A DNA stretch of 35,485 bases from Solobacterium sp. UBA3691 (GCA_002372175.1 DFIS01000066.1:1652-37136); one strand, 5' to 3'. Positions 16,404-24,576 are shown, numbered from the stretch's first letter. A program made the numbers and translations. Notes: generated by a model from the letters alone, not told the origin.

Positions 16404-16429
16404 AAGGCACTCCCCGGAGTGCCTTTTTT
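16404..16429 (+). terminator. Intrinsic terminator after pepC
   Basis: AAGGCACTCC (16404-16413), CC, GGAGTGCCTT (16416-16425), then TTTT. The innermost pairs probably open to form a larger loop. Located 7 nt after the pepC stop. Confidence 0.93.
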
Positions 16430-16476
16430 AATTCTGTCCGGTAGTGTAAAATCTATACAGGAAAGAGTGAACGAAT

Positions 16477-17781
16477 ATGAAGATCGGTGTAATATCTTTA
16501 GGCTGTGCGAAGAATCTTGTGGATACGGAAAATCTGCTGGGTCTTCTGCAGAGTGCAGGGCAGGAACTGGTCGTCGATCCGGCAGATGCGGAAGCGGTGA
16601 TCATCAATACCTGCGGTTTTATTGAAAGTGCCAAAACAGAAGCCATAGAGACGATCCTGGATGCGGCAGATCTGAAAGAAGGCGGACTGCAGAAGCTGAT
16701 CGTGATGGGGTGTCTTGCCAAACGGTACAAGCCTCAGCTGATCGAAGAGTTTCCGGAGGTGGACCGTTTCATATCCATCGATGAATACGGAGATCTCGGA
16801 CATATACTGACTGAGGTGCTGGGGGAAAGGATACCCAATACATACGGAAAGACGGAAAGACTGCTTTCGGGCAAACCGTGGATGGCTTATCTGCGGATCG
16901 CGGAGGGATGTGACAACCGCTGTGCATACTGTGCGATACCGGGTATCCGCGGCAGTCTCTGTTCATATCCGGAAGAAGAACTGGTCAGGGAGGCGGAGCG
17001 ACTGGCTTCGGCCGGGGTAAAGGAGCTGAACCTGATTGCCCAGGATTCGTCACGGTATGGATTTGACTGGGACAGACAGCTGCATCTTTCTTCACTGTTA
17101 AAGAAACTGGATAAGATCGAGGGTCTGCACTGGATCCGTATATTATATCTGTATCCTGATGAGATACCGGATGATCTGCTGGAGACGATCAAGGCATCGA
17201 AACATGTGCTGCCTTACTTTGATATTCCGATACAGCATGGTTCTGACCGTATTCTGAAGCTGATGAACAGAAGAGGAAGCAGGCAGGAGATCATTGAGAG
17301 AGTCGAAACGATCAGAAATGCGTTTGCACATCCGACACTGAGAACGACCCTGATCACCGGTTTTCCGGGCGAGACACTTGAGGATCATGAACTGAATCTC
17401 TCACTGGTGAAGCAGATCGGCTGGGATCATTTGGGTGCCTTTACCTATTCTAGGGAAGAAGATACGCCGAGTTATGAGATGGATGATAATGTCGCACCGG
17501 AAGAGAAGGAGAGAAGACGTGATGAGATCATGTCGGCACAGAGTGTTCTGGTCAAAGAATCACGTACTAAACTGATCGGGCAGAAGTGTGAGGTTTTGAT
17601 TGAAGGTTATGATGAACTGACAGGCATGTATCTTGGACGCAGTGAGATGTTTGCGCCTGACGGTACCGACGGAACCGTGCGTCTGAAGTCTTCCCGTTCT
17701 CTTGAGAGCGGTGAGTTTGTCAGCGCTGTATATACGAGAGTGCTCGGCTACGGCATGATCGCTGAGGAAGATGACGCATGA
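16477..17781 (+). CDS. rimO: Ribosomal protein uS12 methylthiotransferase RimO
   Basis: Radical-SAM enzyme that adds a methylthio group to an aspartate of ribosomal protein uS12. The 434 residues have the UPF0004 domain with three cluster cysteines (C10 in SLGCAKNLVD, C46 in NTCGF, C79 in MGC), the radical SAM motif CDNRCAYC (C145, C149, C152) and a C-terminal TRAM domain (about 370-432). SLGCAKNLVDTE and the following INTCGFI pattern favour RimO over MiaB. GGAAAGAG lies about 8 nt upstream of the start. A TAAAAT at 16447-16452 could be the -10, but I found no matching -35. The last 4 nt overlap the next gene (ATGA). Confidence 0.95.
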   Translation: MKIGVISLGCAKNLVDTENLLGLLQSAGQELVVDPADAEAVIINTCGFIESAKTEAIETILDAADLKEGGLQKLIVMGCLAKRYKPQLIEEFPEVDRFISIDEYGDLGHILTEVLGERIPNTYGKTERLLSGKPWMAYLRIAEGCDNRCAYCAIPGIRGSLCSYPEEELVREAERLASAGVKELNLIAQDSSRYGFDWDRQLHLSSLLKKLDKIEGLHWIRILYLYPDEIPDDLLETIKASKHVLPYFDIPIQHGSDRILKLMNRRGSRQEIIERVETIRNAFAHPTLRTTLITGFPGETLEDHELNLSLVKQIGWDHLGAFTYSREEDTPSYEMDDNVAPEEKERRRDEIMSAQSVLVKESRTKLIGQKCEVLIEGYDELTGMYLGRSEMFAPDGTDGTVRLKSSRSLESGEFVSAVYTRVLGYGMIAEEDDA

Positions 17782-19265
17782 GTACGATGTATCATCTCAG
17801 TGATCTGCGCAGGTTTGTCCGCTGCCGCAGAGCTTTTGCGTTATCACGGGATGCTGAATACCATGAATCTCCGAAGTATATCCGCATGGATGAGGCAATG
17901 ACCGAACTGCTTGTGCAGAGATTCGGCATGACTTCGTATTTTGAGGGTATGCGTAATGACCCGAAAGAGCGGTTTCTCGAGGCTTTTTCTTCGTATGAGT
18001 GGTTTATCCGTCCGCGCCTTGAATATGGCTCTGTACGGGCTAATATACCGCTTCTGCACCGTACAGAAGAGGGGAATGAGCTCTATTACATCTACATGGG
18101 TCTTTATCCCAGAGCCGGGGATCCGATCTATTACCAGGGCATCCGCTTTCTGCTTGAAGCTAACGGCATTCCCGTGCACAGGATCATGATCATACACTTT
18201 AATGCGGACTATGTCAGAGGCGAAGAACTGGACATCGATCAGCTGTTCTGCATCAGTGACTGTTTCTATAACGACCGCTGTCATCCGTCCATCACCGTGC
18301 AGGAATACCTGGACCGCAATCCCGTGGATCTTGAAGCCTTTACGCAGCAGATGAACACATACGATACGATCGAAGACCCAAAGCGCACACCGGCATGTAC
18401 AGGAAGACAGAAATGCATGTTTTATGAGGAGTGTTTCCCTGATGAGGAAGCAGTGCCCGATGATTCGATCCTGACACTTCTCTCCAGTGCACATAAATAT
18501 GACATGTATGAAGAGGGCAGAGTATCTCTGAAGGATGCGGATCCGAAGAGGATCGAAGGTCAGCAGATACAGTATGCACAGATCAAAGCTGCCGAAAACG
18601 GCGGTCTTTTCGCTGATACCGAGGCTCTGAAGGCGTGGCTCTCTCACATCAGTTATCCGGTCGCCTTCATCGACTTTGAGTGGGAGCGGTATGCCGTACC
18701 GCCGTATCCGGGCATGCGTCCGTTTGACGTTCTGCTGTTTGAGCATTCCGTGCATGTGCTGCAGGAAGACGGCAGTGTCAGCCATGATGTCTTTCTGTCC
18801 TTTCATGATGACCGCAGGGAGCTGCTCGAAGATCTTCTCGCAAAGATCCCGGAGACAGGCAGTGTTGTTGCATATAATGCGTCCGGAGCCGAGATCATCC
18901 GTCTGCGTGAACTGGCTGAGCAGTTTCCGGAGTATCAGCAGAAGCTGCAGAGCATCATCGGCAGAATGCGGGATCTGCAGGAACCGTTTGAGAACGGACT
19001 TGTCTATGACACACGTCTGCGCGGCAGTATCTCCCTGAAGACGATCACGGGAATGCTGGATCCGCATCTCTACAATGATCTTGAGATCAACAAAGGCATG
19101 AATGCGGTGTTTGAGTGGCGCCGTCTTGACCGTGAAGAAGACAGCAGTGACAGGGAGAAGATCATTGCCGAACTGAAGGATTACTGCGGCATGGATACCT
19201 ATGCGATGCTTGTTGTATACAGATGGCTGACAAATTTATGCGGAAAGTGTACCCCGAGGCAATAA
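17778..19265 (+). CDS. DUF2779-family protein: Cys-cluster nuclease-like region plus DEDD-type exonuclease-like domain
   Basis: Function not established. The 495 residues fall into two parts. The N-terminal part opens with YHLSDLRRFVRCRRAF, like the start of Cas4/AddB-type PD-(D/E)XK nucleases, and has C16 plus a later trio C207, C213 and C219 (CTGRQKCMFYEEC), a layout that could hold an iron-sulfur cluster. The C-terminal part (about 290-490) resembles a DnaQ-like exonuclease: AFIDFEWER with D299 and E301, then VAYNASGAE, then DYCGMDT. This matches my memory of DUF2779. The start overlaps the rimO stop by 4 nt. A DNA or RNA processing role is likely, but the substrate is unknown. Confidence 0.8.
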   Translation: MSTMYHLSDLRRFVRCRRAFALSRDAEYHESPKYIRMDEAMTELLVQRFGMTSYFEGMRNDPKERFLEAFSSYEWFIRPRLEYGSVRANIPLLHRTEEGNELYYIYMGLYPRAGDPIYYQGIRFLLEANGIPVHRIMIIHFNADYVRGEELDIDQLFCISDCFYNDRCHPSITVQEYLDRNPVDLEAFTQQMNTYDTIEDPKRTPACTGRQKCMFYEECFPDEEAVPDDSILTLLSSAHKYDMYEEGRVSLKDADPKRIEGQQIQYAQIKAAENGGLFADTEALKAWLSHISYPVAFIDFEWERYAVPPYPGMRPFDVLLFEHSVHVLQEDGSVSHDVFLSFHDDRRELLEDLLAKIPETGSVVAYNASGAEIIRLRELAEQFPEYQQKLQSIIGRMRDLQEPFENGLVYDTRLRGSISLKTITGMLDPHLYNDLEINKGMNAVFEWRRLDREEDSSDREKIIAELKDYCGMDTYAMLVVYRWLTNLCGKCTPRQ

Positions 19266-19277
19266 TCTGTTAAAATA

Positions 19278-19306
19278 AAGACAGATAAATACGGAATAAA
19301 GATAAT
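19278..19306 (+). promoter_or_regulatory. Weak candidate promoter for hpf
   Basis: AAGACA (19278-19283), 17 nt, GATAAT (19301-19306), 46 nt before the hpf start. The stretch 19266-19338 is AT-rich with no other clear signal except the short inverted repeat CTATTTcAAATAG. Confidence 0.35.
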
Positions 19307-19351
19307 CAATCTATTTCAAATAGTAGCGAACAGAAAGAAAGAGGTGTGTTT

Positions 19352-19873
19352 ATGTTATTTGAAATCGTTGGAAAGAATATTACCGTGACTGATTCGATGC
19401 GTGAAAAGATCGAAAAGAAGCTTTCGGGGCTGACCAAGTATCTCATCATTGATGAGAATACGGTCGCCAGGGTAGTGACCAGAGTCTATCCGAACATTCA
19501 GAAAATTGAAGTAACGATCCCTACCAAGGTAGGTCTGCTGAGATCCGAGGTTCAGCATGAAGATCTCTACGCTGCTGTAGATCTTGCGGTAGATAAACTG
19601 GAAGATCAGATCAGACGCCAGAAGACAAGATTAAACCGCCGTCATAAAGACAGCCTCGCAGAAACATTCATTGATGAGATGGAAGCCGAGAATGTTGATG
19701 TTCCTGTCAGAACAAAAACGGTCGAGGCCACAAAGATGGACCTCGATGAAGCAATCATGCGTATGGAACTTCTCGGACACAGTTTCTTCATCTATACAGA
19801 TGAGGAGACCAATAAGATCGCGGTTGTTTATAAGAGACACGATCAGGGATACGGTCTGATCGAAGTTGAGTGA
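19352..19873 (+). CDS. hpf: Ribosome hibernation promoting factor, long form
   Basis: Binds the 30S subunit and drives pairing of 70S ribosomes into inactive 100S dimers in stationary phase. The 173 residues contain the S30AE domain (about 1-100, starting LFEIVGKNITVT) and the C-terminal dimerisation domain (about 115-173, with VEATKMDLDEAIMRMELLGHSFF), so this is the long form usual in Firmicutes. The ATG at 19352 has GAGGTG (19341-19346) 5 nt upstream; the GTG at 19346 is part of that site. The stop TGA touches the stop of the convergent gene, with no spacer and no visible terminator. Confidence 0.96.
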   Translation: MLFEIVGKNITVTDSMREKIEKKLSGLTKYLIIDENTVARVVTRVYPNIQKIEVTIPTKVGLLRSEVQHEDLYAAVDLAVDKLEDQIRRQKTRLNRRHKDSLAETFIDEMEAENVDVPVRTKTVEATKMDLDEAIMRMELLGHSFFIYTDEETNKIAVVYKRHDQGYGLIEVE

Positions 19874-20530
19874 TCACAGAAGCATCAGTATTCTGATCAG
19901 ATTGATCAGACTGTAGGCAATGATGCCGGAGATCAGAGATCCTGACTGATTATACAGATAGGACAGGATGATGATCAGCACCGTATTGTACAGATAAGTA
20001 GGCACAAACATATTCAGGGACAGGGGCGTATAGATCGCTGTCAGGATCAGGCCGAAAACAAAGCCTGAGGACAGAATGATCAGGAGTTCTTTGTCCCTGA
20101 TATCAAATCTGTCGGTAACCGCCTTGAAGCTGAGACTGACCAGTACCGACCAGATAAACGTAAAGGCAATGATGATCGCCGGTGAGGCAAAGAAATACCT
20201 CCGGATCACTTCAACATCCGGGAACATCTCGACACAGTGCAGGAAATGCTCGTTGACATATGTCCACCCGCCCAGCAGGATCATGCCGATAAACGCGAAA
20301 AGGAGCCCGTCACCCGGGTTCTTTTTAAATCTGTTGTAGTGGATCCCGAACAGGTTCCAGTCATAGATGATCATTACCCAGCCGATGAAATTCAGCGCAA
20401 ATGTGTACGATATCGTGGGCATACCGACATACCGGTCCAGACCGTCTCCGATCAGTCTGACAGCCACAAATAACAGCAGGGTAATGAATATGCGCTTGTA
20501 TGAAAGACGCGATAAAGGATAATTACTCAT
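19874..20530 (-). CDS. Integral membrane protein, CPBP-like layout without clear catalytic residues
   Basis: A 218-residue protein with about six hydrophobic spans and no family I can name with confidence. The last part (LYNQSGSLISGIIAYSLINL) recalls the C-terminal block of CPBP intramembrane proteases, but the His expected there is Tyr and I found no EExxxR motif, so it is either unrelated or non-catalytic. AAAGGAGG lies 4-5 nt ahead of the ATG at 20530, which rules out the longer frame starting at 20599. It has its own promoter on the minus strand. The stop abuts the hpf stop to form TGATCA. Confidence 0.8.
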   Translation of the reverse strand: MSNYPLSRLSYKRIFITLLLFVAVRLIGDGLDRYVGMPTISYTFALNFIGWVMIIYDWNLFGIHYNRFKKNPGDGLLFAFIGMILLGGWTYVNEHFLHCVEMFPDVEVIRRYFFASPAIIIAFTFIWSVLVSLSFKAVTDRFDIRDKELLIILSSGFVFGLILTAIYTPLSLNMFVPTYLYNTVLIIILSYLYNQSGSLISGIIAYSLINLIRILMLL

Positions 20531-20552
20531 TTTGCCTCCTTTTATGGGGAAA

Positions 20553-20572
20553 TGCAAATATTCTGCAAATAT
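20553..20572. repeat. Direct repeat TGCAAATAT x2, 11-bp period
   Basis: TGCAAATAT occurs at 20553-20561 and 20564-20572. The copies lie between the -10 box and the ribosome site of the minus-strand membrane protein gene, overlapping the end of the -10. One helical turn of spacing is compatible with a regulator site, but AT-rich chance repetition is possible. Confidence 0.4.
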
Positions 20573-20599
20573 GATAAGTGAATGCAGAGAAATGTGCAA
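20571..20599 (-). promoter_or_regulatory. Promoter for the minus-strand membrane protein gene
   Basis: On the minus strand, TTGCAC (20599-20594), 17 nt, TATCAT (20576-20571). Good matches at both boxes. Confidence 0.65.
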
Positions 20600-20608
20600 G
20601 ATTTATAC

Positions 20609-20636
20609 TTAACATGGGCTTGATTAGTGCTAATAT
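20609..20636 (+). promoter_or_regulatory. Promoter for the 20688 gene
   Basis: TTAACA (20609-20614), 16 nt, extended -10 TGcTAATAT (TAATAT at 20631-20636). It diverges from the minus-strand promoter at 20571-20599, with the -35 boxes 9 nt apart. Confidence 0.65.
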
Positions 20637-20687
20637 AGTTGATAGTGCACAGACCGGTCTCTGCTTCTTAAGGAAGGAGGGTATTGT

Positions 20688-21035
20688 ATGAGCACAAGAA
20701 AAACCGACGTTGATCAGGCTCTTACCGAAGAAGGTAAAGAGAAGATCTGTATTTACATCGGCAAGATGTACATGCGTGCACGCAGACGTATCGATATCTA
20801 TGAGATCGCCAGATGCGTGCGCGAAAACCAGAAGTGCTACGATAACGATCAGCAGTTTGTCAGGATGATCGACAGATCACTTGAAGACTGTACACCGGAT
20901 ACGCGTAAGATCATCCGCAAGGAGTTTCTTGAGAATCTTGGCACACTCTGGTATTTGGATTTCTACGCAAAATCCACTTACTACAGATTGCGCAGAAAGG
21001 CTATTGATGAATTTATTCAATGCCTGAATCTGTAG
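20688..21035 (+). CDS. Small helical protein, possible MG284/MPN403-type
   Basis: A 115-residue, mostly helical, charged protein. The C-terminal third (WYLDFYAKSTYYRLRRKAID, then EF) reads like a helix-turn-helix of the sigma region 4 or ArpU type, and the overall size and this ending recall small MG284/MPN403-family proteins; this is from memory and unverified. AAGGAAGGAGG at 20670-20680 is a very strong ribosome site 7 nt upstream. With its own extended -10 promoter and a large terminator it looks like a well-expressed single-gene unit. A nucleic acid-binding role is plausible but not shown. Confidence 0.8.
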   Translation: MSTRKTDVDQALTEEGKEKICIYIGKMYMRARRRIDIYEIARCVRENQKCYDNDQQFVRMIDRSLEDCTPDTRKIIRKEFLENLGTLWYLDFYAKSTYYRLRRKAIDEFIQCLNL

Positions 21036-21085
21036 GATCAAAGCGGAGATACAGGCCTGCTCCGCTTCTGATCTGCGCTTTTTTT
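21036..21085 (+). terminator. Long intrinsic terminator
   Basis: GATCA plus AAGCGGAG (21036-21048) pair with CTCCGCTT plus TGATC (21060-21073), with one bulged base, followed five bases later by TTTTTTT (21079-21085). It begins directly after the stop of the 20688 gene. Confidence 0.85.
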
Positions 21086-21121
21086 CGTTTGTCAAGGGTA
21101 GTAAAAATGCCCGAAATGACA

Positions 21122-21127
21122 TAGAAT
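21122..21127 (+). promoter_or_regulatory. Candidate -10 box close to the ptsI start
   Basis: TAGAAT lies 7 nt before the ptsI ATG, and there is no Shine-Dalgarno sequence. If used, the mRNA would begin at or next to the start codon. No good -35 lies 16-18 nt upstream. Confidence 0.4.
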
Positions 21128-21134
21128 ACTGCTT

Positions 21135-22853
21135 ATGAAAATTAAGGGAATAGCGGCAGCCAAGGGAATTGCCGCCGCAAAACTGTTCGTGATCGATCTG
21201 CCGCAGCTGCGCATACTCCGGTATACATCCGATCCCGATGCAGAAACAGCCAGATTTGAGCAGGCGCTTTCAGCTGTGATCGGTGATCTGGAAATGCTCA
21301 GAGATACGGTCAGCGGACGGGTCAGTCAGGACGATATCGAGATCCTTGAGGCACACCGGATGATGGCGGAAGATCCGGATTTTACTTCTTCTGTCAGAGA
21401 GATGATCCGTTCGGGCAGATGCAATGCTGAATATGCGGCAAATACTGTCGGCAGACATATTGCGGACAGTTTTGAAGCGCTCGACAATGAATACATAAAG
21501 ACAAGAGCAGAGGACGTACGCAGTATCGTATACCGTATAAACTGCAAGCTTCTCGGCATACAGATGCCGGATCTGTCCCTGATCAGGGAACCGGTGATCA
21601 TAGCCGCAAAGGACCTGACAGCCGCCGATGTGCTGATGGTCGGGCGTGAATATCTGTGCGGGTTTGCGACCGTGACAGGCAGCTGGACCAGCCATATTGC
21701 GATCATGGCCAGAAGTATGCAGATACCTGCCGTTGTCGGTGCTGACAATCTGATGAGAAATGTCAGACACGGTGACCTGGCGATCCTTGACGGAAGCGAA
21801 GGGTGTCTGATCACGGATGCTTCCGAAGACGTGGTCCGGGAATACGAAGAGAAAAGAGAACAGTTCATTCATGAACAGAACTCTCTGTATGAACTGAAGG
21901 ATGCGCCGACAGTTACCGTAGACGGTCACGAAGTGGAGATCTATGCCAACGTACTGCCGCAGTTTGAGGCTGACAGCTTCCCGCAGACAGGAGCGCAGGG
22001 TATCGGTCTTTACCGTACGGAGTTCCTGTATCTGGAGAGAGATTCGTTTCCTGATGAAGAACTGCAGTTTCAGGCATACAAAGAGATCCTGGAGGGCTGC
22101 AGGGGACGGCGTGTCATTATCCGTACACTGGATATCGGCGGTGACGAGCTGCCCAAATATATCAGGCAGGATAAGGAGAGCAATCCGTTCCTGGGACTGC
22201 GTGCGATCCGCTACAGTCTGCATGATCCGAAGATCTTCCGTCTGCAGCTGCGGGCCCTGTTACGGGCATCGGTGTACGGAAAACTTGCGATCCTGTTCCC
22301 GATGATCACGACCATCGATGAACTGCGGCAGGCAAAGGCATATCTCGAAGAAGAAAGACAGATCCTGGAGGCGGAAGGCATTGCGGTCGCGGATGATATC
22401 GAAGTCGGTGTAATGATCGAAGTCCCGGCAGCGGCTGTTTCGGCATATGCGCTGGCTACAGAGGCGGACTTCTTCTCGATCGGCACCAATGACCTGATCC
22501 AGTATGCATTTGCGGCAGACCGTATGAGTGAGAAGGTCTCCTATCTGTATCAGCCTCTGCATCCGGCTGTCCTGTCGCTTGTCAGGATGGCGATCGACGG
22601 TGCTCATGCACAGGGCAAATGGTGCGGCATGTGCGGTGAGATGGCCGGCGACGAGGATGCGATCCCGCTTCTTCTCGGGCTTGGCCTGGATGAGTTCTCC
22701 ATGAGTGAGGGACTGCTTTTATCCTCACGCAAACTGATCAATTCACTGTCCTATGAGAAAACCAGGAAACTGGCGGAAGAAGCTCTGCGGAAAGCTACGC
22801 AGGAAGAAGTAGAAAAGCTCGTAAGAGACTTTATGATAGAGAATAGAGTATAA
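21135..22853 (+). CDS. ptsI: PTS enzyme I (phosphoenolpyruvate-protein phosphotransferase)
   Basis: First enzyme of the sugar phosphotransferase system; takes phosphate from PEP and passes it to HPr in the cytoplasm. The 572 residues are the standard length. The phosphorylated histidine is H187 in GSWTSHIAIMARS. The PEP-binding TIM barrel has DIGGDELP, GLRAIR, IGTNDLIQYAFAADR and active-site C500 in GMCGEMAGD. The N-terminal KGIAAAKGIAAAK is the family's usual GIAAS-type opening in doubled form. HPr (ptsH) is not adjacent, unlike in many Firmicutes. The ATG has no ribosome binding site, so leaderless expression or use of another start should be considered. Confidence 0.96.
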   Translation: MKIKGIAAAKGIAAAKLFVIDLPQLRILRYTSDPDAETARFEQALSAVIGDLEMLRDTVSGRVSQDDIEILEAHRMMAEDPDFTSSVREMIRSGRCNAEYAANTVGRHIADSFEALDNEYIKTRAEDVRSIVYRINCKLLGIQMPDLSLIREPVIIAAKDLTAADVLMVGREYLCGFATVTGSWTSHIAIMARSMQIPAVVGADNLMRNVRHGDLAILDGSEGCLITDASEDVVREYEEKREQFIHEQNSLYELKDAPTVTVDGHEVEIYANVLPQFEADSFPQTGAQGIGLYRTEFLYLERDSFPDEELQFQAYKEILEGCRGRRVIIRTLDIGGDELPKYIRQDKESNPFLGLRAIRYSLHDPKIFRLQLRALLRASVYGKLAILFPMITTIDELRQAKAYLEEERQILEAEGIAVADDIEVGVMIEVPAAAVSAYALATEADFFSIGTNDLIQYAFAADRMSEKVSYLYQPLHPAVLSLVRMAIDGAHAQGKWCGMCGEMAGDEDAIPLLLGLGLDEFSMSEGLLLSSRKLINSLSYEKTRKLAEEALRKATQEEVEKLVRDFMIENRV

Positions 22854-22854
22854 T
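22849..22854 (+). promoter_or_regulatory. Candidate -10 box close to the pssD start
   Basis: A perfect TATAAT that contains the ptsI stop codon (TAA) and lies 7 nt before the ATG of the next gene. No Shine-Dalgarno sequence is present and no clear -35 was found. The 16 nt from box to start closely match those ahead of ptsI. Confidence 0.45.
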
Positions 22855-22861
22855 ACTGTTA

Positions 22862-23335
22862 ATGAAAAAGATCCTCTTTATATCCAGTACCGGCGGTCAC
22901 TTGACGGAGATGCTCCAGCTGGAGCCGATGTTTTCGTCGTATGATTATCATATTATTACTGAGAATACGAAAGCCAATACCTATCTGCCGGAGAAATACG
23001 GAAAGGACAGAGTCAGCTACCTGGTATACGGAACCAAGAGTCATCTGTTCTCCTATCTGTTCAAGTTTGCCTATAACTGTATCAAAAGTTTTTTCCTGTA
23101 TCTGAAGGTCCGTCCCGATGTTGTGATCACAACAGGTACGCATACAGCCGTACCGATGTGCAGGATCGCGCATTTCTTTCACAAGAAGGTGATCTGGATC
23201 GAAACGTTTGCGAATTCTTCGACACCGACGATGGCCGGCAGGATGGTATATCCGATTGCTGATCTGTTTGTCGTGCAGTGGGAGAGTATGCTGGAAGTCT
23301 TTCCGAAGGCTGTATACGGAGGGTGGATATTCTGA
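22862..23335 (+). CDS. ALG14/PssD-like glycosyltransferase membrane-anchor subunit
   Basis: A 157-residue protein that pairs with the next gene product to form a two-part GT28-type glycosyltransferase. The N-terminal ILFISSTGGHLTEMLQL is the Rossmann-fold opening with the GGH motif of the ALG14 family, and TTGTHTAVPM and WIETFANS are also typical. A hydrophobic stretch (about 60-82) may associate with the membrane. In streptococcal and rhizobial systems such pairs add glucuronate or galactose to a lipid-linked sugar; here the sugar is unknown. It starts 8 nt after the ptsI stop and overlaps the next gene by one base (TGATG). Confidence 0.88.
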   Translation: MKKILFISSTGGHLTEMLQLEPMFSSYDYHIITENTKANTYLPEKYGKDRVSYLVYGTKSHLFSYLFKFAYNCIKSFFLYLKVRPDVVITTGTHTAVPMCRIAHFFHKKVIWIETFANSSTPTMAGRMVYPIADLFVVQWESMLEVFPKAVYGGWIF

Positions 23336-23826
23336 TGATCCTGGTTACATTAGGCACAAATGATAAGGTCTTTACAAGACTTCTCGATGCTGTGGAAAAA
23401 TGCATCGCTGACGGTGTGATCAGGGACAGAGTCGTTGTTCAGGCCGGATATACTGCATATACCAGTACAGATATGGAGATCTTTGACTACCTGGATACAG
23501 ATCAGTTTGCACAGCTGATCAAAGAGGCAGATCTGATCATCACACACGGCGGTGCCGGCTCGATCATGACCGGTCTCAGGGAAGGCAGGAAAGTGCTGGG
23601 ATGCGCAAGACTGGCAAAGTACGGTGAACATGTCAATGATCATCAGGTACAGCTTCTTGAGGCATTTGACAAAAGGGGATGCATCCTCTATGTCAGGGAC
23701 CTTGATCAGCTTGGTGAATATATAAAAAAAGCAGAGACTTTCGTCCCGGCTCCGTATACTTCCAATACGAACAACATGATCCGTCTGCTGAATGACTGGA
23801 TTGCTGAAAATGTCAGCGAAAAATAA
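23335..23826 (+). CDS. ALG13/PssE-like glycosyltransferase catalytic subunit
   Basis: A 163-residue C-terminal-half GT28 domain. ILVTLGTNDKVFTRLLDAV opens the fold, and LIITHGGAGSIMTGLREGRK is the nucleotide-sugar-binding motif of the ALG13/MurG group. It complements the upstream PssD-like anchor, and together they equal one MurG-type enzyme split in two. The ATG at 23335 overlaps the upstream stop and gives the expected N-terminus; a start at 23278 would add 19 unrelated residues. The final 14 nt overlap the convergent phosphatase gene. Confidence 0.88.
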   Translation: MILVTLGTNDKVFTRLLDAVEKCIADGVIRDRVVVQAGYTAYTSTDMEIFDYLDTDQFAQLIKEADLIITHGGAGSIMTGLREGRKVLGCARLAKYGEHVNDHQVQLLEAFDKRGCILYVRDLDQLGEYIKKAETFVPAPYTSNTNNMIRLLNDWIAENVSEK

Positions 23827-24541
23827 GCTTCTTATATCCTGAGGGGATATAGAATTCCTGCATATCATCAAGACGCAGGCAGCCAAGCGTTCTGCCGAAG
23901 ACACATCCGCAGTCAATGTGGATGGTTTTTGTTTTCTCACCGGTGATGATCCTGCCTTCATATTCCTCACCATAGGTAAATGTAGGCTGATGGCCTGTGA
24001 TCATCGTGACATCACGGTACGGGTTGGCTTCCACGGGGATATGCGTCCAAAGCAGATCGTGGGTACTGACGGCACTGACCGGCACACCGCTCTGCGGGAG
24101 GTCCCCGAGACCGGCATGAACAAGCAGAAAGCTTCTGCCCATGACACTGATCTGTGCATACAGAGGCTGCACTTCAAGCCATGTCTTCAGATCGTAACAT
24201 GAAGGCCAGGGAATGGACAGGAATGCATCTGCTGTCACAAAGCCGCCGTTAGGTCCCAGCCACTGATAGAAATCCAGTGTTTTATAAGCACTGCCGGCTT
24301 CTCTTTTCTCCGCAAACAGGGTATCCATCAGCTGCAGAAACCAGGCATCATGATTGCCCATGATCATGTGCATGTTCGGTGTATTCATGATCATCTGATA
24401 GATACGCATCGGATCTCTGCCGCGGTCGCAGACATCACCGACGATATACAGTTCGTCATAATTGCTGAAACGGATCAGTTCCAGCATTTTTTCGAATTCA
24501 TCCGCACAGCCGTGCAGATCACTGATTACATAAACAGACAT
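23813..24541 (-). CDS. PPP-family serine/threonine phosphatase (PrpA/ApaH-like)
   Basis: A 242-residue metallophosphatase. The metal-binding motifs are complete: DLHG (D8, H10), GDVCDRG (D36, D39), GNHD (N63, H64), LVHAGL and ITGHQPT. It is close to bacterial PPP phosphatases that act on phosphoproteins or dinucleoside polyphosphates, and the sequence alone does not decide the substrate. I placed the start at 24541 because the protein then begins MSVYVISDLHG as in the family; the frame is open 97 codons further upstream, but that part is antisense to yebC. There is no ribosome site, and a -10 box lies 6 nt ahead of the ATG, so the mRNA may be leaderless. Confidence 0.9.
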   Translation of the reverse strand: MSVYVISDLHGCADEFEKMLELIRFSNYDELYIVGDVCDRGRDPMRIYQMIMNTPNMHMIMGNHDAWFLQLMDTLFAEKREAGSAYKTLDFYQWLGPNGGFVTADAFLSIPWPSCYDLKTWLEVQPLYAQISVMGRSFLLVHAGLGDLPQSGVPVSAVSTHDLLWTHIPVEANPYRDVTMITGHQPTFTYGEEYEGRIITGEKTKTIHIDCGCVFGRTLGCLRLDDMQEFYIPSGYKKLIFR

Positions 24542-24547
24542 ATGACT

Positions 24548-24576
24548 ATTATGGTCTGAATAAAACGGAATGACAA
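24548..24576 (-). promoter_or_regulatory. Promoter for the phosphatase gene, predicting a leaderless mRNA
   Basis: On the minus strand, TTGTCA (24576-24571), 17 nt, CATAAT (24553-24548), then 6 nt to the ATG. The expected start of transcription falls at or beside the start codon. Confidence 0.6.

Noticed and set aside
17844..19067. 407-codon open frame on the minus strand
   Set aside because: Antisense to the DUF2779-type gene, with no recognisable domain and no start signal; a codon-bias shadow.
21150..21182. Tandem repeat-like doubling KGIAAAKGIAAAK in enzyme I
   Set aside because: Enzyme I normally starts with a similar two-part GIAAS/GIAIG sequence, so this is family-typical rather than a new repeat.
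21270..22223. 317-codon open frame on the minus strand
   Set aside because: Antisense to ptsI, which is beyond doubt; no motifs.
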